In this document: one piece after another, positions 19,312-31,135 of the stretch
How the letters are laid out: each line of letters starts with the position of its first letter
How positions within the stretch are numbered: the first letter of the stretch is position 1
DNA from: Teratosphaeria epicoccoides
Taxonomy: Eukaryota > Ascomycota > Dothideomycetes > Mycosphaerellales > Teratosphaeriaceae
DNA: 39,973 nucleotides
Reading direction: 5' to 3'
Assembly (NCBI GenBank): GCA_021401465.1
Contig: JADDMT010000201.1
Span: forward strand, 1-39,973
Notes under the pieces: model-generated
Databases searched by the model: none
The model's input: only the letters and a program-made list of their open reading frames with translations
What the model was told of the DNA's origin: nothing
Position numbers and translations under genes: made by a program

Positions 19312-20148
19312 GGGCAAGAACTCCTTCGAGATCTCACGGAGCGGCTCGCCATCGTGCGAGTCATATGCCTTAGTGCCTGCGTATCTGAGGCGCAAAAGCC
19401 TCGAAGCTCACAGTCAGCTACAAGGCACCGGCACGCAGCAAGATCGTAATGTTGAATCCCAAGCACAACTAGTACGGCAAAAATGATGGCTTAGTCCTCT
19501 CAACAATCAGTCGGGCTCAACTTAAATAGGTCAGACTCTTGTCACCAGTCAGGGCCTGACTATTGACACGTCCCTCAACTCGAGAGTGCCCAGCTGAGAT
19601 GTCTGACGGTCGTGTCAGCGCTGGACCTCGCACTCACGGAGTCAAAGAGTCGATTAACCAGAACCCCTTGACTGACTGCTGAGAATACTGTGCTGGCTCG
19701 TATCGGACTGCGCGTATCGGGCTGCGCACGATAGATATCACGTGGCCCTCTGTAGCTGCGAAGCACTCTCGCCTGTGATCAAATGTGCTGCGCAACAAGG
19801 CCTTTGCTTGAGCTAGCCGGCTGTGAATGACCTTCTTTGTAAGATCTTCACATGTCAGACGAGTCAAGTCACGCTAGAAAGGCGCTCGGGCCTGCGTCTT
19901 CGAAACATTTCGTTGAGAAATTCGAGAACCAAGTTGTGCGATACTACTGAACACCGCAACTGAGATTTTGTGTCAGATCTTCAGGAAAACACAATTTCTT
20001 GCACAGCACGCTTCAAGTATCACGACTATCAGCAATCTTCTTGCCGACGTCTTCGGGCGACATCGACACCGCCGCGCTCCGAGTCTCACGCTCATCCCCA
20101 TTCGCATACGTACACCGACATTGCTCGATCTGCAAAGCTAACATCAGC
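19312..20148. other. Intergenic region between COG2 and the 2EXR-like gene
   Basis: No gene is seen. Near 19695-19730 there is a local near-repeat (CGTATCGGACTGCG / CGTATCGGGCTGCG). Frames reaching into 19999-20148 lack an ATG and read into the following gene. Confidence 0.4.
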
Positions 20149-21770
20149 ATGGAGCACGACGATGCGACGGGTAAGAGGCGGCCGATACCTGAGTGTCGTG
20201 AGAGGTTCGTCGACAACCCTATCACACGCAATAAGCGCGGAGATTTCGAGCGCGCGCTCAAGTTCCAAGTTCCCAACCCTCTGGATGCGGTGTATTGGGA
20301 GACTGATCGAATCCTACGACAGTACAATACCAAGTCGCTCCACCACGAGTACGACCCACTCCAGATCGAGGCACTAAATGTGGCACAGACGCTGTGCATC
20401 GAGCCGTACGAGACTGTGCCGGTTGTGCATTGCCTTGTGCGGTACAATCTTTTCGTCAAGCTGCAGCTGAAGATGGTTTGTGACATTGAGTGCGGCTGGA
20501 CCAAGTCGAGGGTTATGGTCCGGGACGACGACCGGTGGATCACGCTTGAGGGCTTCTTACGTGGTCTGCCTGGTCCGACTATGCCTGGCTACAAACAAAC
20601 GGCATGGAATACTCAGTTCCACTGGTGGTCTAGGAACGGCAAGTTCTTCGACCTCATGTGCGTTCCCGAGGAATTGCGGACGCAGATCTTCCTGTTTGCT
20701 ATCGGCGAGTACATTCAGCCCATCCATCAGAGGCCCAACCAAGAGAGTGATTCGCACAGTGTCTGCCTCACAGCTGGCACCCCGAAGTCTCTTATATGGC
20801 GTCAGTACAACAAGACCAGTTTACCTAGACTGCAGCCTGTCGACCAAGCCCTCTTCTCACTGAGCAAGGCGACTCGCGAGACTGCCCTTAGAGCTCTGTG
20901 GGTAGAGACCACGAAGCGTTACGGCACGGACGGCACGGACGGCATGGACTATGTGTTCCGTGGCTCGGAGGGCGCACTCGACCACACTAAGGTTCCATCG
21001 ATACCTCAATTCGTGGGACCGCGATACCTGGGCTTCATGCGCCGCATTCAGCTCGCCTACAGCAATGCGAAATTGATCCTTCTCTTCGGCTGCCCAGTAG
21101 CTCCAGTCCATGACGAGGGACCCAACGTCGCTGGGCCCGTGCTACGTGCTTTGCCAAATCTTAGGCACCTCGAGATCCATTTCCAGTCCACGGCCACCCC
21201 AAGCTACAACCCGTGGGACATCTTTTCATCGGACCAGAAGGAGCAATATGACTGGGTGAAGTGGACTCGACTCCCGTGCACGAAAGTGCTGCACGAGTGG
21301 ATCCTTCTGTGGGCGGGGCCGGATCTTATGCACATCCCTGAGGTGAAGCTGACGGGATACATTAAGACGGACATCAAGAAGAAGTGGGAAGGTATTATTG
21401 GCAGCAGGAATTCCGAGCGGACGTCGTTGCTTAAGTGGATCGAGGAAGAGAAAGAGTCAGTACGCACGCTGCCACGTACGAGGCATCATTTGTGAGTCTG
21501 CACCACGCACAATGTATTTGGAAGAATCCAGCTGACAAGACTTAACACAGCCCGCCTAGATGCCAATGCCCGAAGCCCTGTGGTGACGAGTATCTGAACT
21601 ACTTGCATCAAGAAGCTACGAGACCCAGAGAGAGCATTGACGAGAGCAGGCCTAATCCCGATACGTGGAGGCGTGCATATGATGAATACTGGTTTGACAG
21701 AGATGATGTCGCGGTGAGGGAGGAGCACGACCGTTGGCGGGAGCGAGATGATGATGGTGACAGTTGGTGA
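20149..21770 (+). CDS. 2EXR/F-box-like hypothetical protein (intact member of a local paralogue pair)
   Basis: Two exons, 20149-21491 and 21551-21770, are joined over a 59-bp intron (GTGAGT donor, GCTGAC branch, AACACAG acceptor). The phase matches, giving 520 residues. The ATG at 20149 is preferred because the upstream part of the frame lacks an ATG. A segment FFDLMCVPEELRTQIFLFAI (about residues 168-187) has the LPxELRxxIY-type pattern of fungal 2EXR/F-box-like proteins. It is followed by ALFSLSKATRETALRALWVE, typical of the second half of such domains, and LRALPNLRHLEIHF, a leucine-rich-repeat-like strand. The second exon opens with a Cys/Pro cluster, PPRCQCPKPCGDE, and ends in a strongly charged tail. 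Such proteins are numerous in dothideomycetes and may be ubiquitin-ligase adaptors; no partner is visible. A broken relative lies at 13349-15034 on the other strand. Confidence 0.82.
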
Positions 21771-22802
21771 GCGACGGCCTATGAGGATGATAGGTTGACC
21801 GCCTGAAAGAATTTCTGGGTCGTCAAGTGCCCACTTCGACTGCCAGTGAAGCTTTCATTTTGATGCATGAATTCTTTAGCGGCCGGCATTGGGTTGCTCA
21901 GTGGGTTTTGGTTCAAACAGCGGTGCTATTGACCTCCAGTAACATGTGCCAAGACACGCACGGGTCAGCAATGAGCTCAATGCATCCCATTTCACTTTTC
22001 CTTCGGGTGACCCTTTCCAGCTGCTCCATTGGTTTGCGCAGTCGAGGAGTAATCATGACGCACTAATCCAGATCTCTATTCCAGGTGCTGCGAGTCACGA
22101 ATGCATGCCCTCTTCTCGCCAAGCAACCTAATCCTGAGGATACAGTGACAGTCCTAGCCAACAAGCAAGCTCCTGGCGCAAAAGTCTTCGTTCATGCGAC
22201 TGATGGATGTATGGGGGAGAGACACATGTAACTAGGGTTTGTGCACAATTATATGACGGGTCATCTACCCCCCCGCTTTCCTCTAGTGTCAGCTCTGGTG
22301 CATTGACATCCAGTCAGTGCCATTGAAGTCCGGCGCCTGTGAGACGACAGGTATGTCTCCTCACATGAAGCAGTCGTCCAGCTGGTATAGCTGTCCCGTT
22401 GACAGGGTAGAATAGACCATGGCAAGAGAGCCAGATGACTTCGGAGATCACCAATTTGACTGGTCAGACGTCGATCTGGCGAGGCAATGTGGGCTTGCTG
22501 GGATCCATTGGTGTGGACTGTAAATAGAGGCCGAGAGATAGCTGTCTATGGTCGTGCTGCTCGTTGGTCGATTGCTCGTCAGGGGCTGGAAAAATAAGGA
22601 ACTTGTTGTCCAAATGTTGACTGCTTGTATCCGCTCTATCGGACCTAATGATATAGGGCTTGCACAGAGTGCACAACTGCCGTGGCGCGTGGATGAGCGG
22701 ACTCTAGGCGATGGACACCTTTGCTGACTTTCGCGGTCTGCCTTGTTGTCGCAGCGCCCTGTTCGTGATAGCTTGCCTCTTCCTCAAAGGTACTGAAGCA
22801 TC
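21771..22802. other. Intergenic region, no gene recognised
   Basis: About 1 kb lies between the 3' ends of the 2EXR-like gene and the kinase gene. Only short frames without family features are present. Confidence 0.4.
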
Positions 22803-24176
22803 TCATACAGCATCCATGCTCGCCCGCGTGCTCAACGTCTCATTTCTGTTGCCAAGCCTACTGATCTCCAAAAACGCATCACACCCATACCCCTCCAAGC
22901 TATGCAGCGCCAGACTTCCAGCCCAGTACTCTGCATAGATCCTGCTCATCGGCAGACCCATGCCCAGCCTCAGATCAGGTGGCCGGCTCGACAGACTGAA
23001 CAGACTCGATCCAAATTTCTCCTTTGTCGCCTGCGTCGCTTTGTTGCTCTGCTTCGATTCTGCATTGGCCGGCATCTGCAGTTCCTGGAGGGTGCCTGCA
23101 AGTCTTGGCACGTGTGCCAAATTCTGAAGTCGCGTTTTCCGACGAGGTCCTTTGGCAAAAGACCAGAGGTATGGCAGCACGTCTCGATCGATCCCACCAC
23201 CTTGGTCTGAGACACGAATGATGATGTGCTGTGCCGCCTCGCATATGAGGACTTCAATGGGCGGCGGTTCTCCACCGCTTGAGTCCCGAGTTTCGACCAC
23301 TGCCTGGATGCTGTTTCTAAGCAGCTCTCCTATGATGTATTCCAGATGACTCGGTATGTACGGAAAAGCAGTGTCCAAATGTCCTTGTAGCACTACCTTT
23401 GGGATCTTGACTTCTGTTCCATAGGCTTTGGAGATGAGGTCTGAGATGGTCGTCGTGCACCGTTCAATGATCTCACGCGCACTACATTTGAGAAAGATCT
23501 CGCCAACGAAGTCGTCCTCGGCTGCATTTGGGGCCGGCTTGGAATTAGGGAAATGCCAAGGTGAATGAAAGGTCTCCGTGAGGGCCAGATGTTGCTCGGC
23601 TATCACTCGTCGACTGATACGCGAGCGAAGCAAAGTCGTGATGAAGCGATCACAGTCATCTGGCGGCACTGAGTTCTGGATCTCCAACGTCCCCATGGCG
23701 AGGCGTGGGATGACCGCCAAGTGGTCTTTGAGGCATTGCTTGAGGACGTCGCAAAAGCGGTCATTGTCCGACAGGGTCTTGATCTCGGACACTTTGCGCA
23801 GCGATTCGAACGCTTGGTAGTAGAGCTCGTAAACCTGACTGATGTGTTGGTTGGTCAGAGCCGAATAAGGCAGTGTCTGCATGTCCCGCAAGCGATGCGC
23901 GAGCCTAGTTGGCAGCTCCAATCGTACATAGTTGGCTGAGCTGACGAGGCGACTCTCAGTGAGTGTCCGTCCAAAGAAGGTCAGTTGGCGCAAGCTGATG
24001 GGATGCGCCTCTCGTTGGACCCAAGAGTCGAGGACATTTGACGGGCGCCATGGTGGCGGGACAGTGCGATCCTGGTAGAGACGGGCAGCCGCTGAGAATG
24101 CACGAACGCGCAAAGCAGTCGGGAGACACAATAGTGCGGTGAATGAGGATGTTGGAGAAGTTCTCTGAGCCACCAT
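22803..24176 (-). CDS. Mitochondrial PDK/BCKDK-family protein kinase
   Basis: This is a single exon of 457 residues. The first roughly 35 residues are rich in Arg, Ala and Ser with no acidic residue, a mitochondrial targeting presequence. The helical N-domain (about 60-210) contains RLAHRLRDMQTLPY and EQHLAL (His196, corresponding to the conserved histidine region). The GHKL ATP-binding domain follows, with an N box ELLRNSIQA (Glu284, Asn288), a G1 box DQGGGI (Asp324) and a G2 box GMGLPMSRIYAEYWAGSL (from 405). It ends with GYGCDAFL. Family members phosphorylate and inactivate the E1 subunit of pyruvate dehydrogenase or branched-chain ketoacid dehydrogenase in the matrix. Which substrate applies cannot be decided here. 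A Lys/Ser/Gln-rich insert (about 355-395) separates the G1 and G2 boxes and is longer than in mammalian enzymes. It is divergent from the deubiquitinase gene. Confidence 0.93.
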   Translation of the reverse strand: MVAQRTSPTSSFTALLCLPTALRVRAFSAAARLYQDRTVPPPWRPSNVLDSWVQREAHPISLRQLTFFGRTLTESRLVSSANYVRLELPTRLAHRLRDMQTLPYSALTNQHISQVYELYYQAFESLRKVSEIKTLSDNDRFCDVLKQCLKDHLAVIPRLAMGTLEIQNSVPPDDCDRFITTLLRSRISRRVIAEQHLALTETFHSPWHFPNSKPAPNAAEDDFVGEIFLKCSAREIIERCTTTISDLISKAYGTEVKIPKVVLQGHLDTAFPYIPSHLEYIIGELLRNSIQAVVETRDSSGGEPPPIEVLICEAAQHIIIRVSDQGGGIDRDVLPYLWSFAKGPRRKTRLQNLAHVPRLAGTLQELQMPANAESKQSNKATQATKEKFGSSLFSLSSRPPDLRLGMGLPMSRIYAEYWAGSLALHSLEGYGCDAFLEISRLGNRNETLSTRASMDAV

Positions 24177-24892
24177 CGTACCTATCTGGAGGAGACAACC
24201 TGAAGAGTCGAATGAAAATTGGTACTTCTTGATGACTGTAAATCGTAATCGATTGGGAACACTATCTGATCGTTGGTAGCAGAAACCGCCGCGTCAATGC
24301 CCTCACCTCGAGAAGTTGACCGCCTTGAATAGATGAATTGGCGAGTCATGGATTTCCCGGTTGTTGACGGCAGCGAGACGATCCCGCAATCGACAAGCAA
24401 TGCCAAGAAGCTGCCCCTCAGCCAGGCAGCAAGGCATCAAGCTGCTGAACTGCTTGTGAACGCACATGTCTTTGGCCATGAACAAGTAAGATCACTTCGG
24501 GCCGGAGTGCGACTGATCGATCGATAGATAGGTAACCACATGCAATCACCTGAGCCATGCACCGCCAGACAGCACGTGTGTCATGCAGAGCTCCACTGTC
24601 TTTTGTTTGGTCAGCTTCCGGGACTGGAGAGAGGCTCTGCTCCTCTCGCACCTATTTAGAGTGACGTACTAGTACTTGCAGCTTTCGTCCTCCCACAGTC
24701 TCTCATTGCTGCCGCGCTTGCACTGCGACTGCTTGCGCATTACGTGGCGACGACAAACACATTTTCCTCTTCGCCCCCACCTCCTTGAAGCTGCAAGAGC
24801 TCAACAAAATTCTCCGGGTGCGCCGCAATAGCTGTACATCCCGGAAAGCCTCTGCGCACACCGAAGGAACGTAGCAGGCGACAGCCTCCACC
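24177..24892. promoter_or_regulatory. Divergent promoter region, kinase / deubiquitinase
   Basis: About 0.7 kb lies between the two start codons. A GATCGATCGATAGATAGG stretch (24517-24534) and an AGCACGTGTG E-box (24571-24580) are visible. Frames inside it are short and unrecognised. Confidence 0.45.
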
Positions 24893-27800
24893 ATGGACAA
24901 TGTAAGCTGTTCCACCGCATGCTGGATCCCGTCCGCGCTGCACGTGCTTGCCATCATACATAGTCGGCGTAGGTGACTGACAGCGATCGCCCGCAGCTCG
25001 GCAGCGACATGCTGCTAGACAGCGATTACGACGAAAAGCGCCTCACCCCGCAGGACGAGACCGACAACGTGGCCATCATAAGTCCCGACGACGCTGACAG
25101 CATGATTGACGATGCAGACACACAGGTGGAACCTGCAGCGCCACTGGCGACTGACCACGACGCAATGAAGGAGCGGTTCTTGCCCACCAACCCAGATCTT
25201 GAGACGGAGGCTGAGACAGTGTTCACATGGGACATCAAGAGCTGGCGGACATTGCAAAAGAAGGAACACGGGCCTATATTTCATTGCGCAGGCCATCCTT
25301 GGCGCATACTCTTCTTTCCCGCTGGAAATGCAGCGTCCGAGAGTGTCTCGTTCTATTTGGAGCAGGGATTCGACACAGAGAAGGGCGAGAAGCCGCCAGA
25401 AGACTGGTATGCCTGCGCGCAATTCATGTTGGTGTTGTCCAACCCCAACGACCCGTCGTTATACATCCACCATGAGGCCAGCCATCGCTTCACCGCCGAC
25501 GAGGGTGATTGGGGCTTTACCCGCTTTGCCGACAAGAACCGCATCTTCGCTGCCAAATTCGACGGTCACGACCGGCCGCTGGTCGAGAACGATTGCGCCA
25601 AGATGACGGCGTATGTAAGAGTACTCAAGGACCCAACTGGTGTGCTATGGCACAACTTTGTCAATTACGACAGCAAGAAGGAGACGGGTATGGTTGGTCT
25701 GCGCAACCAGGGCGCCACATGCTACCTCAACTCACTCCTGCAATCGCTCTATCTGACTGGCGCATTCCGGAAAGCTGTCTACCAAATACCGACAGCAACG
25801 GAAGAAGAGAAGGCCAATTCAGCATCCGCATATGCATTACAACGATTATTCTACCGTCTTCAGGCGGACACCGCAGCGGTCGGTACTCAGGAGCTGACGC
25901 ATTCCTTTGGTTGGGAAAGTAGGCAAATCTTCGAACAACAGGATGTGCAAGAGCTGAGCCGTATCCTGATGGAGAAGCTAGAGACACGTATGAAGGGCAC
26001 CGAAGCACAGGATGCGCTAGCGAAGATGTTCGTGGGCAAGATGAAGACATATTTGAAGTGCATCAACGTGGACTACGAGAGCAGTAGAGTGGAGGACTTC
26101 TGGGATCTTCAGCTGAACGTCTCCGGTTGCAAAACGGTCGACGACAGCTTCAGAGAGTATGTCCAAGTCGAAACCTTGGAAGGCGACAACAAGTACGCTG
26201 CGGAGGGCTATGGGCTGCAAGACGCCAAGAAGGGCGTCATCTTCGAATCCTTCCCACAGGTGCTCCACCTTCAGCTGAAGCGATTCGAGTACGACTTCCA
26301 GCGCGACGCAATGATGAAGGTCAACGACCGGTACGAGTTTCCGGACGTGCTAGATCTGGAGCCGTACTTGGACGAGAAGGCAGACAAAACTGAGCCGTAC
26401 ATTTACCACTTACATGGTGTGCTGGTACATTCTGGAGACTTGAATGCTGGTCATTATTATGCCTTTCTCAAGCCAGAAAAGAACGGCGACTTCTTCCGTT
26501 TTGACGATGATCGTGTGACTCGCGCGACAAAGCGAGAAGCAATCGATGAGAACTTTGGCGGCGACTATGTAAACGCTTCGAATGGCCAGCTCGTCAAAGG
26601 TCAGAATCCGTACACGCGACAGTGGTCGAACAAACGGTCCAACAATGCATACATGCTGGTATATATTCGCGAGAGCAGGTTAGATCAGATCCTGCCTCCA
26701 GAAAGCGAGGTGCAGCCACCAGCACATCTGCCCGTCAGGATCGCGGAAGAACGAGCAATGGCGGAGCGGAAGAGGAAAGACCGCGAGGAGGCTCATCTGT
26801 ACATGAACGTCTTTGTTGCGACCGAAGCGAACTTCAAGGCTTTCGGCGGGGTTGATATTGTGTCGTGGACCGATGCTTCAGACTCGCCAGATGCAAACCC
26901 AGCTGCGCCGAAGGTTTACAAGTTGCTCAAGGCGATGACGATCGCCGATTTCACCAGACATGTGGCGGAGGACCTGCAGATCGCGCCTGAGCTACTCAGG
27001 CCATGGGTGATGGTCAACAGGCAGAACGGCACTGTGCGGCCAGATAACCCCTTATCATATGTCGATCTGACGCTCTCAACTGCGGCTGACAAGTTCAGCA
27101 CTCGATCTGGAGGATTCAGAGTATTCATGGAAGAAGCCTTGCGCGACAAGGATGGCAAGCCTTTCTGGCCGAACGAGAAGTCGGACGTGCCATCATCACC
27201 GGCAATGAACGGCAGCATCGCGCAACCTTCCACGCCCATCATGATCTTCCTCAAGCACTTTGACGTGCACAAGCAAGAACTTCACGGAGTTGGCCATGTG
27301 TACATGAGCCCATCGGATAAGGTACAAGACATCGCGCCGCAGATCCTGCAGATCATGGGCTGGGAAACTGGAGTTTCACTAGAGCTGTACGAGGAGATCA
27401 AGCAGACTTACATTGAGCGCATGAAGCCTAAGCAGACCCTTGTCGCGTCTGAGATTCAGGATGGCGACATTATCTGCTTCCAGAAACATCTCGAGGACGC
27501 TGAGGCGTTGTCAATACGGCAGTTGAACCCTGCAGCTTGTCTGGATGCTGTGGCTTTCTACGACTATCTGGTCAACCGCATACAAGTCCAATTCATGCCC
27601 AAATTCGTTCCACCACAGTACTTTCAGGTCCGCAAGGAAGGTGACGAACAGTTTCAGCTTACCCTCTCGAAGAAGGACACTTACGAAGCCCTTGCGCACA
27701 AGGTGGCCGAACACCTTACGTCTGTCAGCACTGCTCCAGTTCATCCCGATCACCTCCGATTCATGACTGCCAACGTGCAATCGGGCAAGCCTAGGACGGT

Positions 27801-28606
27801 CGTCAAGCGACAAGCGAATACTAACATGACGAGCATTCTGTTTGGGACCTCAGGCTATGCTGGATACGGCTACTCACCAACTCAATTGACGGACCACCTG
27901 TACTATGAGGTTCTCGAGATGAGCTTGACGGATTTGGAACAACGCAAGAACGTCAAAATCACTTGGCTCAGTGATGGCATCGGAAAAGAGGAGCCACTTG
28001 ACTTGCTGGTGCACAAGCAGAGCCAATTCACGGATGTTCTTGCTGCACTGCACAGGAAGGCGAATCTTCCGGACGAGATCCTTGACCAGATTCGTTTTTA
28101 CGAGGTCCACAGCAACAAGGTGTACAAAATTCTGCCACCGACTCAGTCAGTGATTGCGCTTAACGAGTTCATGCAGCTGTACGCTGAGCGGGTGCCAGAT
28201 GAGGAGAGGCAGATGGACAGGGAGAAGGGCGACAGGTTGATATACTGTCTACACTTCGAAAAAGAGCCAAGCAAAGGGCATGGCGTCCCGTTCATTTTCT
28301 TGTTGAAAGAAGGCGAAGTATTTAAGGAGACCAAGGAGAGACTCTCCAGACGGACAAACATCAAAGGCAAGAACTTGGAGAAGGTGCGATTTGCCGTGAT
28401 CAAGGGTGGTCAGAACTACAGCAGGCCCATATGGATCGAGGATGGTAAGTGCACTGAGGACCCAAGACCCAGACAGACTTTTGCTGATTCTGTGCGCAGA
28501 TGACATCCTCTCTGAAAGAATGGGACCAGAGGACCATCTTGGCCTGGAACACCCGAATCGAAATCGCAACCAATGGGTGAAATACGAGAGCCTCAACATC
28601 CGATAG
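24893..28606 (+). CDS. UBP15: Ubiquitin carboxyl-terminal hydrolase, USP7/Ubp15 type
   Basis: Three coding exons are 24893-24901 (ATGGACAAT only), 24997-28444 and 28500-28606. The introns are 95 and 55 bp, both with GTAAG donors and CAG acceptors; the phases match and the product is 1187 residues. The 9-bp first exon is chosen because the main frame has no ATG before residue LGSDM and CACCATGG is a strong start context. Domains in order: an acidic N-terminus; a MATH/TRAF domain (about 78-215, VFTWDIKSWRTL opening); and the USP catalytic domain with Cys box VGLRNQGATCYLNSLLQ (Cys245) and His box HSGDLNAGHYYAFL (His489). Two USP7-type ubiquitin-like regions follow (ICP0-binding and C-terminal). 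The last exon supplies the conserved end LGLEHPN...YESLNIR. These enzymes remove ubiquitin from nuclear and peroxisomal or endocytic targets. Confidence 0.96.
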
Positions 28607-29251
28607 AGATCTTCATGCGCAGGCGACCAGGAGCATATTAGCGGGTGCAAAATGAGTATCACTCCATGATAGCGACGATGTATAAATACGAATGATGCAT
28701 GCAGCGATGGGCATGGCGCGACTGTGATCGGGCAATTGAGAGGTGGCGTGACATGGGATATTGTTACATCTTGCCTGGCGTCCTAGGGGCAGGCAAATTA
28801 CAGCAGAACAGGAGAGTGCAACGGCTTTGGCTTGGAGCTCAAGATGGATGCTCGGATCGAAGTCGAGCAGTCAAAAATATTTTGAATGCACGGCGTTGCG
28901 TGCGCGGATCTTGCATGCAACAAACATGAAGGAAGACATGTGATTGTGGCTTAATTGTGCGCACAGCCACGAGTACGTAACGGTACGTCATTCCTTTCGT
29001 GTCATTGGCGCGTGCGCGTCGCAAACTTGGCACCTACCAGTACGGACGATCAAGCGCTCTTTCGTCATATGAAGCAATTTCATAACAGTAGGGCCTGACG
29101 GTAACACTCCTCGATTTCTCACTTTCCTTCTTTCCATCAAATGCATTGACTGCAACATCGGCTAGTGGGCACCGTAGTACACCTAGTATTGCATAAAATC
29201 ATTTTGATTCGCATCCACCCCACCATCAACCATTCTGGTCCCGCCGCCACC
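28607..29251. other. Intergenic region, UBP15 to PMP3
   Basis: It holds the 3' side of UBP15 and the PMP3 promoter. GTATAAATAC occurs at 28679-28688. No protein-like frame is recognised. Confidence 0.4.
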
Positions 29252-29678
29252 ATGGCTCTCGGCGCCGTTGTCGTCGTCATCATCACCATCTTCATCCCAC
29301 CCCTCGGCGTCTTCTTCGTCGCAGGCTGCGGCGCCGACCTTCTCATCAATATCCTACTCACCATCCTCGGATATTTCCCTGGTCATATTCACGGTACACC
29401 CAAAACCAACTTCCATCATCTACCTACATGTGTACTGATGCGTCACAGGCTTCTACCTCGAATACCAATACTACCATCGCCGCGATGCGATCGAGAATGG
29501 GGCCGTTGCGCCGCTGCCACATGCGCCGGGTGCCTATAGCGATAAGATCCAGAATCCGCAGAATCATGGGGCGCGGAGTAAGGTGGCGCCGGTCCCGGTG
29601 GGGCAGACGTCCGTGGATGGTACTGCGCCGCCAGGGTATGGAGCGGAGCACGGGACGATGCCGGCGCAGAGGGTATGA
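29252..29678 (+). CDS. PMP3: Pmp3-family plasma membrane proteolipid
   Basis: Two exons, 29252-29393 and 29449-29678, are joined over a 55-bp intron (GTACAC donor, GTCACAG acceptor). The phase matches, giving 123 residues, and CCGCCACCATGG is a strong start context. The first 50 residues hold the family signature: two membrane helices with IPPLGVFF and GCGADLLINILLTILGYFPG, then HIHGFYLEYQYYHRR, the segment that normally ends these roughly 55-residue proteins. A hydrophilic, Pro/Gly-rich tail of about 60 residues follows, as seen in long fungal forms. Pmp3/Sna proteins sit in the plasma membrane or endomembranes and influence membrane potential and salt tolerance. Confidence 0.93.
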
Positions 29679-30270
29679 AGGGATAGTGGATGATGAAGGG
29701 ATGGGTGCGTGTTGGGGTTTGCTTGGAGGTAATGGAGATGGAAAGTCGCGAAGTGAGAGTGGAGCGTCGAGGCGCTGACATTGGTCCAACTGAGGCAGGA
29801 GTTTTGGCGTGATAGTATGATACCCAAATGCCATCTGTTATATCTGACCGCCATTCCGGTCGCATATCGGAGGTTCCCTGTTACAGTTTTGACCGCCCAA
29901 CACAAATTGGCGATGATCACGCCGCATTAAGCCAAAACGTGAACGATGCTAGCCCGCATGTGAAGCCTACAAGTTATTCAATCCTCGTTTTCTCATTGCC
30001 GACTGGATCAGAGTGGCACACGCTAATGTGGCTTGCACATGCGCTGTCAGCGTCGGCATTGAGTGCTGGACATCACTTCACTTTGCGGGTCACATGTTCG
30101 TTCTGCTGCTGGTAACACTGACAAAGGGTGGCAATGCTCGAGATCTCCTGCGACTTTACCATCCACTATCATCAACAGGGCCATCACGGGTACGCCAACG
30201 CAGCCTCCCACAAAGCGTAGGCGGTAAGCAGAATGCTTCATAAAGTTGGGAAATCGATACTGACAGTACG
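29679..30270. other. Intergenic region
   Basis: Nothing recognisable lies between PMP3 and the BTB relic. Minus-strand frames over 29424-29920 are shadows of PMP3 exon 2 and its flank. Confidence 0.4.
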
Positions 30271-30274
30271 ACAG

Positions 30275-30890
30275 ACTCCACTCCATTAAAACATCACTGT
30301 CCTCGTTGGCAGCGAAAAGCAGAAATTCGAAGTGCAGAAAACATTCTCGATTCAGAGCTCCGAGTTCTTGAAGACCTGCTGCAATGGCGCCTGGAGAGAG
30401 GCAAGTTCTCGTACCATCACCATGTCTGATACGAAACCAGACCACTTCGGCATGTATCTGCAATGGCTGTACACGGGAGAGTTAGCCGTTGATGAGCATT
30501 CGGAAGAGGAATTCAACAGGTCTGCCGAGGACAGCCGCCGCAAGATCGTCGCAGATCGATTCCGGGCCATGTGCGGTCTTGCTATTCTTGGCGAGCACCT
30601 ACAGGATACTGCCTTCAACAATGGCGGTTGTGGATGCTTTCGTCAAGACAGAGCATGCAGCTGAGCTCGGGCCCGACTCCAATTTGCTGAATCAAAATCT
30701 TTTCGACGGGTCGTCGTGGACTGGTACAACACGAATGCCTGCAGCAGCGTGTTTGACGAGTCCGAGAATGGACTATTCACATTTTATCTGGTCTAGGACA
30801 TTATGACGCGTCTCAAGGGGCAAGGATTCAAATTAAATTATCGCTGGGATTGGCACGAGCATGCGGAGGGCACACCGAGATGCGTGGCTT
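30275..30890 (+). pseudogene. BTB/POZ-domain protein relic
   Basis: The plus strand shows a BTB core: NITVLVGSEKQKFEVQKTF, then SIQSSEFLKTCCNGAW and PDHFGMYLQWLYTGEL, up to about 30480. It continues to a LAILGEHLQDTAFNN helix. A TAA (30287-30289) sits in frame just before the core, with no splice acceptor that removes it. At about 30617-30622 the frame slips by one base and continues as AVVDAFVKTEHAAELGPDS. It slips again near 30700 to RRVVVDWYNTNA and ENGLFTFYLV, and meets TAG at 30794-30796. It then reads on to HEHAEGTPRC, the usual end of these fungal BTB proteins. Intact members are often Cullin-3 adaptors. With two stops and two shifts it is best seen as a pseudogene. Confidence 0.75.
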
Positions 30891-31135
30891 GGCGTTTGGT
30901 CGCCCTGAAGGAGGCACTGCTCGAGTCCACGTTCCGAGGCTTGTACCCACAGGCATTAACAATTCTAGAAGGGCGTAATTGAGACGGCGAGCACATTGGC
31001 GATAAGAGGCTTTGGCTACTCGGTTCGGTGTCATCTCCGAGGTCCAGTATATAGCAAACTTGATCCACTATACCAGGGTGTCATCGCTGGTCCATATCGG
31101 ATAAACCTGAGCCATGACCCCATGGTTTCAGACAC

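Noticed and set aside
22377..22440. Possible tRNA-like fold (CAGCTGGTATAGCTG...)
   Set aside because: No A-box/B-box pair with correct spacing and no acceptor stem could be found.
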